Source: an uncultured Oscillospiraceae bacterium (GTDB lineage: Bacteria > Bacillota > Clostridia > Oscillospirales > Oscillospiraceae). Taken from it: a stretch of 46,340 bases of DNA. This document shows, piece after piece, positions 1 through 8,097 of this stretch. Position 1 is the first letter of the stretch. Each line of letters starts with the position of its first letter. A model generated the notes under the pieces. That model was not told where the DNA came from. It did not search any database and saw nothing but the letters and a program-made list of their open reading frames with translations. The position numbers and the translations under genes were made by a program. The stretch covers positions 1-46,340 of the forward strand of contig CAJTOM010000011.1 of assembly GCA_910577915.1 (NCBI GenBank), in the 5' to 3' direction.

Positions 1-1554
1 CACGCCGTTGGGGTCGGGGGCGGCGTAGGTATTTTTGAAAAATACCAGGTCGCCGGGCCGTGGGGAGCTGGTTCTGGTGCAGTAGTTGTAAAGCCCCTGC
101 GCCCCCAGCCGCCCGATGTCCCAGCCGCACTGGTTCAGCACATAGGACAGGTAGCCGGAGCAGTCAAAGGATGTGCTGGGGCTGTGGCCGCCCCACACAT
201 AGGGATAACCGATGTACTTTTCCGCCTCGGTGAGCAGGGCGGCAAAGGTGGGATCGGAGAGGTACGCCTCCGGCACGTCATGGAGGGTGGGGCCGTTCGT
301 GACATACTTCCCGATATAGCCGGAGCCGGGGAACAGGTCTGGACGGTTCCCCAGGGTCGCCATGAACAAGGCGTACCGGGAGAGTTGGCCCTCGCCCATA
401 ATGTGAATAGGCAGGTGGGAAAGGTTGAAGTTTTCCAGGGTCACGGTGCAGATGTAATAATCGTAGTATACCCGGTAGCTGTCGGTATGGGTATTGCCCT
501 CGCTATCCGTCCAGGTGTCCGTTTCGATATAGTACCGCCGCTCCGTCACCACGTCCTCCGTCAGAATATACTGGCGGTCAAAGAGGGTCTGGAGCGTCCC
601 CTCCACCTGGGCCAGCGTCCATTCCCCCTCATGGAGCGCGGAGAGAATAGAGGTCAGCACATAGGGATCATGCTCGATGTCATCCAGATTGAAGTGGTAT
701 TCATCGTAGCTGTGGGTGCTGGTGTAGGTGTCCAGGTAGTTTTGAAGCTCCGCCTCCAACGCGCAGTAGGCGGCCTCGGCCCCCAGCATATCACCGTCCT
801 GGGCGGGGTAGGTGCTGGCGGCCACCGCCCCCACCGTCCCATTCCCCACCGATACCAGGGAGGACATACACGACTGCATCACCACCAGGAGCAGGACACA
901 GGCAATCAGGAGCAGCGCCCCCACAGGATGCCGCCGCACCACGCCCACCGCCCGCTCCGCCAGCTTCTCCGAAGCGGCGGCGGTCTTTTCGGCGGCCCTG
1001 GCCCCCTGCTTGGCGGCCTCCCGCGCCTGTTTCCGATACTGCCGTTTCAGCTTTTCCCTGTGCCACAGCCGGGCGGCGGCGCTTTTGAACGCCTCCGGCT
1101 GTTCCTGGGCCAGCTTGCGGGTCTGATAGTCCGCCTGGGCCTTGATAAATTGGGACTCGGCGCGGGCGGCGGCCCTGGCCGGGCGGGTTCGGATGCGCTT
1201 TTGAGTAAAGCGCACCATCTTCCCGCCCACCACCTCGCCCACCAGCTCGGAACGGTGAGCGCCCTCGGTTCCCACATTCTCATGCTCCACCTCGTAGAGC
1301 TTGCCATGCACAAAGCCGTGTACCCCATGCCCGGCGGCCCCGCCCATACGCCGGAGGGGGCCGCGCTTCTTGGTGGGCTTCTGGTTCGCCAGACGGTTCC
1401 GGGCCGTTTCCAGCTTGTCCCACCGCTTTTCCATCTGGAGCTTGGCCTTGGCGGTACGTTCCTGCTGGCTTTCCATGCGGAACTTGGTTTTTTCCTGCTT
1501 CTGGCCACCCTGGCCAGAAGTGGCCCCGCCGGGGTTACTCGTCCTTTCGTTCAT
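1..1554 (-). CDS. NlpC/P60 cell-wall hydrolase of a conjugative element (CD1108-like), 3' end outside window
   Basis: The frame is open from an ATG at 1554 to the window edge, giving 518 codons without a stop, so the C-terminus is missing. The protein starts with a Lys/Arg/Gln-rich cytoplasmic stretch of about 230 residues, then has one strong membrane segment (VGALLLIACVLLLVVMQS), then an extracellular part. Near the end of the visible sequence is the NlpC/P60 core, YPYVWGGHSPSTSFDCSGYL, with the catalytic Cys in DCSGY. The catalytic His would lie beyond the edge. Such membrane-anchored peptidases locally open peptidoglycan for the conjugation channel in Tn1549/CTn-type elements. The gene overlaps the end of virB4 by 20 bases in another frame, the order typical of these elements. 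Family assignment is firm; whether the gene is intact cannot be judged here. Confidence 0.85.
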   Translation of the reverse strand, partial: MNERTSNPGGATSGQGGQKQEKTKFRMESQQERTAKAKLQMEKRWDKLETARNRLANQKPTKKRGPLRRMGGAAGHGVHGFVHGKLYEVEHENVGTEGAHRSELVGEVVGGKMVRFTQKRIRTRPARAAARAESQFIKAQADYQTRKLAQEQPEAFKSAAARLWHREKLKRQYRKQAREAAKQGARAAEKTAAASEKLAERAVGVVRRHPVGALLLIACVLLLVVMQSCMSSLVSVGNGTVGAVAASTYPAQDGDMLGAEAAYCALEAELQNYLDTYTSTHSYDEYHFNLDDIEHDPYVLTSILSALHEGEWTLAQVEGTLQTLFDRQYILTEDVVTERRYYIETDTWTDSEGNTHTDSYRVYYDYYICTVTLENFNLSHLPIHIMGEGQLSRYALFMATLGNRPDLFPGSGYIGKYVTNGPTLHDVPEAYLSDPTFAALLTEAEKYIGYPYVWGGHSPSTSFDCSGYLSYVLNQCGWDIGRLGAQGLYNYCTRTSSPRPGDLVFFKNTYAAPDPNGV

Positions 1555-2434
1555 TGGCCTTGTCCTCCGGCTTGGTGGTGAGCAGGGTATAAAGCTCGGT
1601 GTCCTTGGGGAAACGGTCTACAAAGGGGATGGCGGTGTCGCCATAGAACAGAAGCCCCTCGCCGGAGCCGGAGTGCGTCACATAGGAGAGCTGGTGCGGG
1701 GAAATCCCCAGGTGGCTGGCCAGCACCTCCCGATCCCCGGCGGCCTGGGAGAGCAGATAGAGGAAATCGCAGTTGCCGAAGATGGACTCGATCTCACTGC
1801 TTTCCAACAGGCTTTTCACGTTTTGGGTGATACCGCTGGGGATCGCGCCCCACTTGCGGAAACGGCGGAAAATTTCAACACTGTATGCCGCCGTCTGCGG
1901 GTCGGCCAGCAGAACATGAAACTCGTCCTGGTACACCCAGGTGGCCCGGCGTTTTTCCCGGTTGGCGGTGACGCGCCCCCACACCTGATCGGTGAGGATC
2001 AAAAGCCCGATTTTTTTCAGCATCTTCCCCAGGGCCTTGATGTCATAGCATAACAGGCGGTTGCTCACCTCCACATTGGTACGGTGGTTAAAGAGGTTGA
2101 GCGATCCCGTACAGTACAGCTCCAACGCCGACGCCACCCGCCGGGCCTCCGGCTCCGGCTGTTGGAGCAGCTCCTCATACAAGTCCTGGAGAATGGGCAT
2201 CCGCTCCGGGGACGGGTCTGCCAGATAGGGGCGGTACACGTTCCGTACCGCCCGGTCAATCACAGTTTTCTCCACCGGGGCCAGCCCGCCCCTGCCGCCC
2301 ACGATCAGCTCGCACAGAGACAAAATGAAGTCGCTTTTCAGGGACAGGGGATCTTCATCGTCCGCATAGTCCGGGTTGATGTCCATAGGGTTGATGTAAG
2401 TGCCGGAGCTGGCAGAGGGGGTCAGCTTCACCAC
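1535..2434 (-). pseudogene. virB4: VirB4-type conjugation ATPase, C-terminal fragment after a frameshift
   Basis: This 299-residue open frame carries the C-terminal half of a VirB4/TraC-like type IV secretion ATPase. It includes the conserved NPMDINPDY region, the 'SDFILSLCELIVGG' helix and the Walker B stretch WVYQDEFHVLL. It lacks Walker A, which sits in the neighbouring frame upstream (2428-3210). The two frames join naturally if one G is restored in the G-run read on the minus strand at 2470-2473, where the family sequence DPEGEYYPLV becomes DPEGNITPSS. The first Met of this fragment is therefore probably internal, not a real start. As sequenced, Walker A and Walker B are on separate polypeptides and a working ATPase is unlikely. 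A read or assembly error in the homopolymer is the alternative. Confidence 0.8.
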
Positions 2435-3210
2435 CTGTCCCCCCAGGCGGTTGACGAGGGGGTAATATTCCCCTCCGGGTCTGCTATGACAATATCATCC
2501 TCCGGCCACGTCAGGAACACGTTGACGATCTCCCGCTTGGCGGCAAAACTCTTGCCGCTCCCAGGAGTTCCGAGGAACATCCCGTTCGGGTTTTTCAAAC
2601 GCTTGCGATCAGCCATAATGACATTGTTGGAAAGGGCGTTCATGCCGTAGTAGAGGGCCTGACCATCCATCCGCAGCTCCTTTGTCATAAAGGGAATGAA
2701 AATCGCCGTGGAGCTGGTTGTCATGCCCCGCTGTATCTCGATGCCGTTCCAGGCCAGGGGGAGGGAGGACATATAGCCCTGCTCCTGCTGCCAGTCCAGC
2801 CGCCGGAGGGTGCAGTTGTGCTTGTCGGCTTTGCCGGACGGGGCGGCCTTGGCCTTGGGAGCGCGGCCACGGTCCGGTTTCTTCTCACCAGCCTCCGGCG
2901 CGGCCCGGTCTGCCTTGGGCGGACGGCCTCGGCGGGGCTTCTTCTGCTCCGCTTCAATTTCCTCCAGAGGCCGCTCCCATTCCTGCTTGGTGTACTCGGT
3001 AACGGAGCCAGCAGCGCCCTGCTCCGGGGGAGACTCCGGCCCGGTCTTGTCAGCCTCCGCCCGCACGTCCGACAGGTCGATCACCTTGCCGGAGGGGGCG
3101 GGGCCGCCGTCCATGCCGGGGATCACCGCCTGTCCCGTCTGCTCCGGCGCGGGAGGGGGAGGGCCGCCCGGCGTTTCCGGCGTGGCGTTGGTCTTGGTTT
3201 CGTCTGCCAT
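2428..3210 (-). pseudogene. VirB4 middle fragment fused to an unrelated Pro/Lys-rich N-terminus
   Basis: The start is set at ATG 3210, which has AAGGAGGT at 3221-3228 ten bases upstream. A longer frame starting at 3294 runs into a terminator-like repeat and is less likely. Residues 1 to about 155 are low-complexity and rich in Pro, Glu and Lys (repeated GRPPKA/GRAPKA motifs) and do not resemble VirB4. From about 'HNCTLRRLDWQQEQGYMSS' onward the sequence is typical VirB4, through Walker A (GTPGSGKSF) to DPEG, where a one-base deletion throws it out of frame. The several hundred residues that normally precede this point in VirB4 are absent. The simplest reading is an internal deletion that joined the start of another element gene to the middle of virB4, followed by the frameshift. 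Confidence 0.7.
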
Positions 3211-3287
3211 GCTTGCAAATACCTCCTTATCACGATTGGGGCCGCATACCCAGGCGACCCAGGGTTTAGGGATTTCCTCCGCATACA

Positions 3288-3322
3288 AAAACACCGCCTA
3301 TTGTCCCGTTAGGCGGTGTTTT
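3288..3322. terminator. Perfect 12-bp inverted repeat, bidirectional terminator-like
   Basis: The arms AAAACACCGCCT (3288-3299) and AGGCGGTGTTTT (3311-3322) are exact complements around an 11-base loop, with A/T runs at both outer ends. It separates the element's transfer genes from the AT-rich cargo. It could end transcription on either strand. Confidence 0.65.
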
Positions 3323-3377
3323 GTGTAAGGTTGGTAGCACTTTTTTGCTTCTTTTTCCTGTATGCCCTTGTCAAGTG

Positions 3378-3605
3378 ATGTTTACTTTGATGCAAACAAA
3401 TAGAGAGGATGTAGGAAAACGATTCTGTGAGGTTTGTATTCCTATGCCGCTATCTCCGCAATGGGCAAAAGAAGTATCATGCTCATTTAGAAAATATTTT
3501 GAAAGCTTGGCAAAATCAAAAGAAACTTTTGCTAAGGAAGTCCAAGAAGATAGTTTTGACTACATTGCATCGGTAAGTGCTTTTTCTGATAATATGTCAG
3601 ATTAA
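3378..3605 (+). CDS. Small hypothetical protein, possibly a gene remnant
   Basis: A 75-codon frame from ATG 3378 lies in AT-rich DNA at the left edge of the cargo island. I do not recognise the product. It has no membrane segment or signal peptide, and the second half is charged and helical-looking (KYFESLAKSKETFAKEVQEDS). The frame stays open upstream to a TTG at 3321, but that start lies against the terminator repeat. No convincing ribosome binding site precedes either start. It could be a true small gene, or the 3' end of a longer gene cut when the island was inserted. Confidence 0.3.
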   Translation: MFTLMQTNREDVGKRFCEVCIPMPLSPQWAKEVSCSFRKYFESLAKSKETFAKEVQEDSFDYIASVSAFSDNMSD

Positions 3606-3662
3606 AAAGCAACTTTTTTGCTGTTCACTCCTATCGATGAACGGAGGGGAAAAGCTACGATA

Positions 3663-3748
3663 ATGGCTTACGGCTTTGTAGGCAAGCTGAACCGACTTTT
3701 ATGGCCTGGCTAATGAAAATGTACCAGATACTGTCGAAATCAAAATAA
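3663..3748 (+). other. Two overlapping tiny reading frames upstream of the TIR gene
   Basis: An ATG at 3663, preceded by GGAGGGG at 3643-3649 and about 13 bases of spacing, opens a 16-residue frame (MAYGFVGKLNRLLWPG) ending at 3713. Its stop overlaps the ATG of an 11-residue frame (MKMYQILSKSK) ending at 3748, 12 bases before the TIR gene start. The arrangement would allow coupled translation. Both frames are short enough to arise by chance, so this is recorded as an observation rather than as a gene call. Confidence 0.2.
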
Positions 3749-3760
3749 AGAAAGCGTGAA

Positions 3761-4552
3761 ATGAGTATAATGCTAGATAAAGGGTTGCTGGATGAATTTA
3801 GCAATCAACACCTAAAGGTAATTATTAATAACAGATGGCAAGGGTTGAATCCACAGTACGCAGAGGTTTTTCTTCACAAGCTGGAGACTGTATATCACAC
3901 ATATCTTTCTGTGTTTCCAGCGCAGTGTGCGCAATTGGATTTATTATGGGATCTACGAAAAGTAGGTGCAATTACGTTTGAAAATGCAATACGTGCAATG
4001 AATGTTTTAGTAGGCGATATGAGTAAACGTTTTGACAAAGCGTACAAGCCGCCCAAGCTTTTTATAAGTCATGCCCAAGCTGATAGTATAATTGTAAAAA
4101 AATTTGTTTCATTACTTGAGAGAATCGGCATAAAAGCTGAACATCTTTTTTGTAGTTCCATAGATGGATACGATGTTCCCCAAGGAGCTGGCGACATTTA
4201 CGATTACTTGCGAAATGAGATGTCTAATGATGGCCTCTTTGTAATTATGATGCTATCGAAGAATTATTATGCCAGTAAAGTGTGTCTGAATGAAATGGGT
4301 GCCTCTTGGGTTAAGCAAGCAGCCTATCAAGTTATTTTGTTACCAAGGTTTGATTATTCTAAAATTAAGGGTGTAATTAGACCGACTGAAATGTGCTTTA
4401 GGTTAGATGATTCTGTTCACAGAGCATATGATATGAATGAATTGAAGGAGAGACTCTTGAAGCATTTAGTTTTACCTGCAATTGATTCTACACAATGGGA
4501 GCGGAAACGAGATGAATTCTTTTCTGAGATTGATGCGCAGCCTAAAGTGTAA
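3761..4552 (+). CDS. TIR-domain protein, probable NAD-degrading defence effector
   Basis: 263 residues. Residues 1-95 are a helical region I do not recognise. Residues about 98-235 form a bacterial TIR domain: KLFISHAQAD (strand A and box 1), FCSSIDGYDVPQG (BB-loop region), LSKNYYASKVCLNEMGASW. Glu178 in CLNEMG is at the position of the catalytic Glu of TIR NADases. Family knowledge: bacterial TIR domains of this type cleave or cyclise NAD+ during anti-phage defence. The DNA is clearly AT-rich against its GC-rich surroundings, indicating acquisition with the mobile element. It lies 58 bases upstream of the DUF4062 gene on the same strand, and the two probably form one unit. The upstream ribosome binding site is weak (AAGAAAG). 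The TIR call is firm; a defence role is inferred. Confidence 0.85.
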   Translation: MSIMLDKGLLDEFSNQHLKVIINNRWQGLNPQYAEVFLHKLETVYHTYLSVFPAQCAQLDLLWDLRKVGAITFENAIRAMNVLVGDMSKRFDKAYKPPKLFISHAQADSIIVKKFVSLLERIGIKAEHLFCSSIDGYDVPQGAGDIYDYLRNEMSNDGLFVIMMLSKNYYASKVCLNEMGASWVKQAAYQVILLPRFDYSKIKGVIRPTEMCFRLDDSVHRAYDMNELKERLLKHLVLPAIDSTQWERKRDEFFSEIDAQPKV

Positions 4553-4610
4553 GATTAAGCGATGAGCGATTTGCCCAAATCAGTTTATAGAATTCAGGGG
4601 AGGAAACAGG

Positions 4611-6152
4611 ATGGCAAAAAATGTGACTCAATATGATTTGCTTATGTCTTGTCCTGGTGATATTCAGTCAGAAGTTGAAATTATCAAACAGATTGTAGAT
4701 GATTTCAATGAAAGATATTCTGATACATTGGGTATTTCTTTAAGGGCAAGGCACTGGAAAAAGAGTTCCTATGCTCAGTCTGGGGGAAAGCCACAGGCTC
4801 TATTGAATGAGCAATTTGTTAAACAGTGTGATGCAGCTGTAGCCGTGTTTTGGACACGCTTTGGAACGCCTACTGACGAATATGGATCAGGTGCAGAAGA
4901 AGAAATTGAACTTATGCTTGGGGCGGATAAACAGGTTTTTATGTACTTTTCAGACAAACCCATTCCGCCATTAGCACACGATCCAGCTGAGTATGAACGA
5001 ATAAGTGCCTTTCGCGAAAAATACAAAGACAGAGGAATTTATTTTACTTATACGTCTGATGAAGAGTTTACCAAATTGTTTGCCGCACATTTGGCGCAAC
5101 ATTTTCTTAGCATTCAAAAGGTAAATGAGATAAAAGATTTGCGCGCACCGCGATTGCTTCTTAGAGGGATAAATGAAAACGGGATGTTGTGCGATAGCGT
5201 TCCCGTTCATAATTTTACACTCAATTTTGAAAGAAACGCTGACAATTACCTCGAAGTAATCAAGCAAACGTACCAAGACATTGCTGCACTCCAAGTAGGT
5301 TCATATTCTACACAGCCAGTAAAATCAAATTCTCCTGCTGAACGCTATTTGGAGTCTTTTTATCCCCCTATAACAATAAAAGATGCGCGCAAAGAGTTTT
5401 TGACCAAAATGGCCGCTGCTTTTAATTTATCTTTACCTGATGATTTTTTTGAACTTGGCAATTTATCAAAAGATGGCTTTGGAAGCCTTACGATTGGGGG
5501 GCAATATAACTTAAGGGGGACAGAAGCTGAAAAGAAAAAATATGAATTAATTCAATCGCTCTATGACTCTATAATTGAATTTTCTAAACAGAGTCGTATC
5601 GAAGATATCTTTTCCAATATAAAATGTTTAAAGCTCGCTATTGAAAATGATGGAACGGCCATAGATGAGGATATAGAGATAACAATTACGCTATCCATAC
5701 ATGATTTGTTGCCCATTAACGAATTTCCGGTATTGGACAATTCATCAAAAAGCTATTTACTAAATGAAGTTGATATGGATGAACTATTTTGTATCCCAAG
5801 CACTGCGCAATATATGGAGTATGAATCTAGCATGAAACCGCTATCCGGCGGGAAATATGCTCAGCCTACAAGTATAAATACCTTCCCATTCATAGGTGGA
5901 AAAGCAGATTATTCAGAAGATTATGAAGATGAGTTATTCCGTATTTTCCCCTACGATATTTATTCTAGTGGGGAAGATTACATCTGCAAGTTAAAAATTG
6001 ATTATATTAAGTATCACACAGTGGTGACGTTTCCAACGCCATTTCTGTTAAAAGGCATTCCAACAGAGATACCATATACTATTACTTCAAAAAATGCTCC
6101 CGAAATAATTCAAGGTACTATAAAAGTATCAGCCAATATAGGCGATGATTAA
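4611..6152 (+). CDS. DUF4062-type (TIR-like) N-terminal domain protein, unknown C-terminus
   Basis: 513 residues, with AGGGGAGGAAAC just upstream of ATG 4611. Residues 1 to about 125 match the DUF4062 pattern seen at the N-terminus of many conflict proteins: LLMSCPGDI near residues 11-18, AVFWTRFGTPTDEYGSGAEEEIE at 78-100 and QVFMYF at 108-113. This fold is a distant relative of TIR/SLOG-like domains. The remaining roughly 390 residues show no P-loop, membrane segment or repeat I recognise, and look alpha/beta-mixed then beta-rich towards the end. It follows the TIR gene in the same AT-rich island and is followed at once by a terminator, so the two genes form a compact cassette. It may be the sensor or a partner effector. 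Domain call moderate to good; role unknown. Confidence 0.7.
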   Translation: MAKNVTQYDLLMSCPGDIQSEVEIIKQIVDDFNERYSDTLGISLRARHWKKSSYAQSGGKPQALLNEQFVKQCDAAVAVFWTRFGTPTDEYGSGAEEEIELMLGADKQVFMYFSDKPIPPLAHDPAEYERISAFREKYKDRGIYFTYTSDEEFTKLFAAHLAQHFLSIQKVNEIKDLRAPRLLLRGINENGMLCDSVPVHNFTLNFERNADNYLEVIKQTYQDIAALQVGSYSTQPVKSNSPAERYLESFYPPITIKDARKEFLTKMAAAFNLSLPDDFFELGNLSKDGFGSLTIGGQYNLRGTEAEKKKYELIQSLYDSIIEFSKQSRIEDIFSNIKCLKLAIENDGTAIDEDIEITITLSIHDLLPINEFPVLDNSSKSYLLNEVDMDELFCIPSTAQYMEYESSMKPLSGGKYAQPTSINTFPFIGGKADYSEDYEDELFRIFPYDIYSSGEDYICKLKIDYIKYHTVVTFPTPFLLKGIPTEIPYTITSKNAPEIIQGTIKVSANIGDD

Positions 6153-6155
6153 ACG

Positions 6156-6189
6156 AGCGCAGCAGATCATAGGAATCTGCCGCGCTTTT
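6156..6189 (+). terminator. Intrinsic terminator of the TIR/DUF4062 unit
   Basis: The arms 6156-6167 and 6175-6186 pair over 12 positions with one mismatch around a 7-base loop and run into TTTT. The hairpin begins four bases after the DUF4062 stop codon. Confidence 0.75.
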
Positions 6190-6190
6190 G

Positions 6191-6437
6191 TTAGTCCAAC
6201 GGCGTATAATCCGTCACGTTTCTCAGATACTCCTCCGGGCCACCATTGAGAATCAGATTGGCGGACCCTACCGGGTCATTATAAATCAGGTAGTCCAATT
6301 CTGACCGCTGGTACATATCCTTGGCAACCTCATCCTTCCACGGCGGTGCAGTCAATGGAAATCATCGTGCCATCAGCAAACTTCAACTCTACGCAGGCCG
6401 TGTCAATGTTGAACTCGCAGGAAAGCAGTTTCCTCAT
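6191..6437 (-). pseudogene. DUF6061-like mobile-element protein, frameshifted
   Basis: From ATG 6437 the frame reads MRKLLSCEFNIDTACVELKF... and then stops early after VEG. Removing one G from the 'GTGGAAGGATGAG' stretch (about 6340-6352) restores the expected DEVAKDMYQRSELDYL... through YLRNVTDYTPLD to a stop at 6191-6193. I recognise the sequence as the small DUF6061 family common in Firmicute conjugative elements. Its start codon overlaps the stop of the rlmD-tail frame (ATGA), so the two were co-translated. The one-base insertion makes it a pseudogene as sequenced. Confidence 0.7.
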
Positions 6438-8074
6438 TTGCGGTCACTCCTTTCGATCATCTGAAAATGCTCTAATGCCACCATGATCGCCTTTTCCTTC
6501 TCCGGCGGGCAAGTGGGAACCTTGGCATTTTCCGATTTTGCCAGGTTGTAATTCTCCCCAACCTTTAGCCCGCACTTCCGCTTGATCTGGGAGATATACA
6601 GACTTGAGACTTTCAGTCCGTACTTCTCCAACACATACGTTTTAATTTCCTCATAGGTGGCTTTGCTCTCGGCGGAGGTCAAATCCATCTCATCCAAGTC
6701 CAGGTCAACCTCGATATGATGCTCTGCTCGAAGTTTGGACAATAATACCACCGCCTCCACATGCCGCGTTCTGGGGAACATGTCCACCGCCGCGGCCCTC
6801 ACCGCCTCATACCCCAGCTCCCTGAACCGCTTCACATCCCTGGCCAGGGTTCCCGGATCGCAGGAGACGTACACCACCCTCCGGGGCCCCATGCCCGCCG
6901 CAGCGGCGATGACCTCCCCGCTCAATCCCTTCCGGGGCGGGTCCACCACCACCACGTCCGGCCGCAGCCGCTCCGCCGCCAGCCGCTCCGCCACCGCGCC
7001 CGCGTCGCCCAGGAAAAACGCCGCATTTTCGATGCCGTTTCTCCTCGCGTTCTCCCGGGCGTTCTCAATGGCGGGGGCCACGATCTCTGCGCCCAGCGCC
7101 CGGCCCGCCCGGCGGGCCATCACCAGCGTGATGGTCCCCGCGCCGCAGTACAGGTCCAGCACCGTCTCCCGGCCCGTGAGGCACGCGAACTCCAGGGCCT
7201 TGCCGTACAACCGCTCCGCCTGCTCCCGGTTCACCTGGTAGAAGGACGGCACGCTCAGGCGCAGGCGCAGGCCGCACAGGGTGTCCTCCAGCTCATCCGT
7301 CCCCCAGATGATCCGGTACTCCTCCCCCAGGGCCACATTGGTGTCCTGAGTGTTGACGCTGAGCACCACGCCCACCGTTTTCGGGACCGCCCGGCGGACG
7401 GCCGCCGCCAGCTCCTCCTCGCAGGGCAGACTCTGGCCGTTTACCACCAGGCACACCAGCGCCTCCCCCTCCCGGTTGGTGCGCACATAGATGTGCCGCA
7501 GCAGACCCCGCCGGGTCCTCTCGTCGTAGGCGGCCACACCACGCTCCCGCAGGCAGCGCTCCACCGCCGCCGCCGCCGCGTTGGCCTGGGGGGACTGGAG
7601 GCGGCAGTCCAGAGCGGGGACCACCTGGTGGCTCCTGGCCCGGTAGAAGCCGGCCTGTCCCTGGGGGCTCACAGGGAGCAGGCTCTTGTTGCGGTAGCCG
7701 TCCAGCCGCTCCCCACCCAGAATCTCCTCCACCGGGACGCCGGCGCCGCCCACCCGCCGCAGGGCGTCCTCCACCCGGCAGCGCTTGGCCTCCAGCTCCT
7801 CTTCGTAGCTGATGTGGCGGAAGTCACACCCGCCGCAGGCGGGGTAGTGGGGGCAATCCGGCTCCCGCCGGGCGGGGGACCGCTGGAGAATCTCCTCTAC
7901 TCTGGCGTAGGCGACATGCTTGAGCACCTTGAGAATGCGCACCGCGCAGACCTCCCCCCGCACGCCGCCGTGGACAAAGACCACCTGCCCGTCCACCCGG
8001 GCCACCCCCAGCCCCTCGGCGGTGTAGCCGGTGACGGCGACGGTGTGAAGTTGGTTTTTCATCAGCTGCGCCAT
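6434..8074 (-). CDS. rlmD: 23S rRNA (uracil-5-)-methyltransferase RlmD/RumA family with element-derived C-terminal tail
   Basis: 546 residues, with ATG 8074 preceded by AGGAGG. Residues 1 to about 448 are a complete TrmA/RumA-family enzyme: N-terminal TRAM-like domain, Fe-S cysteines in CPHYPACGGCDF, the SAM-binding DLYCGAGT motif, and VSCDPGT with the catalytic Cys. It methylates C5 of a uridine in 23S rRNA. The core should end near HVEAVVLLSKL. Here it continues for about 98 residues (RAEHHIEVDL ... EHFQMIERSDRK) with lower GC and a different character. The 3' end of rumA/rlmD is a known insertion hotspot for conjugative elements, so the tail was probably donated by the element, making the junction (about 6730-6765) its chromosomal boundary. 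The enzyme itself looks intact. Confidence 0.85.
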   Translation of the reverse strand: MAQLMKNQLHTVAVTGYTAEGLGVARVDGQVVFVHGGVRGEVCAVRILKVLKHVAYARVEEILQRSPARREPDCPHYPACGGCDFRHISYEEELEAKRCRVEDALRRVGGAGVPVEEILGGERLDGYRNKSLLPVSPQGQAGFYRARSHQVVPALDCRLQSPQANAAAAAVERCLRERGVAAYDERTRRGLLRHIYVRTNREGEALVCLVVNGQSLPCEEELAAAVRRAVPKTVGVVLSVNTQDTNVALGEEYRIIWGTDELEDTLCGLRLRLSVPSFYQVNREQAERLYGKALEFACLTGRETVLDLYCGAGTITLVMARRAGRALGAEIVAPAIENARENARRNGIENAAFFLGDAGAVAERLAAERLRPDVVVVDPPRKGLSGEVIAAAAGMGPRRVVYVSCDPGTLARDVKRFRELGYEAVRAAAVDMFPRTRHVEAVVLLSKLRAEHHIEVDLDLDEMDLTSAESKATYEEIKTYVLEKYGLKVSSLYISQIKRKCGLKVGENYNLAKSENAKVPTCPPEKEKAIMVALEHFQMIERSDRK

Positions 8075-8097
8075 AGGAGACCTCCTGAGACCTGATT

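Noticed and set aside
184..1581. A 465-codon plus-strand frame at the left edge
   Set aside because: It is antisense to the NlpC/P60 gene, whose motif and membrane segment are unambiguous.
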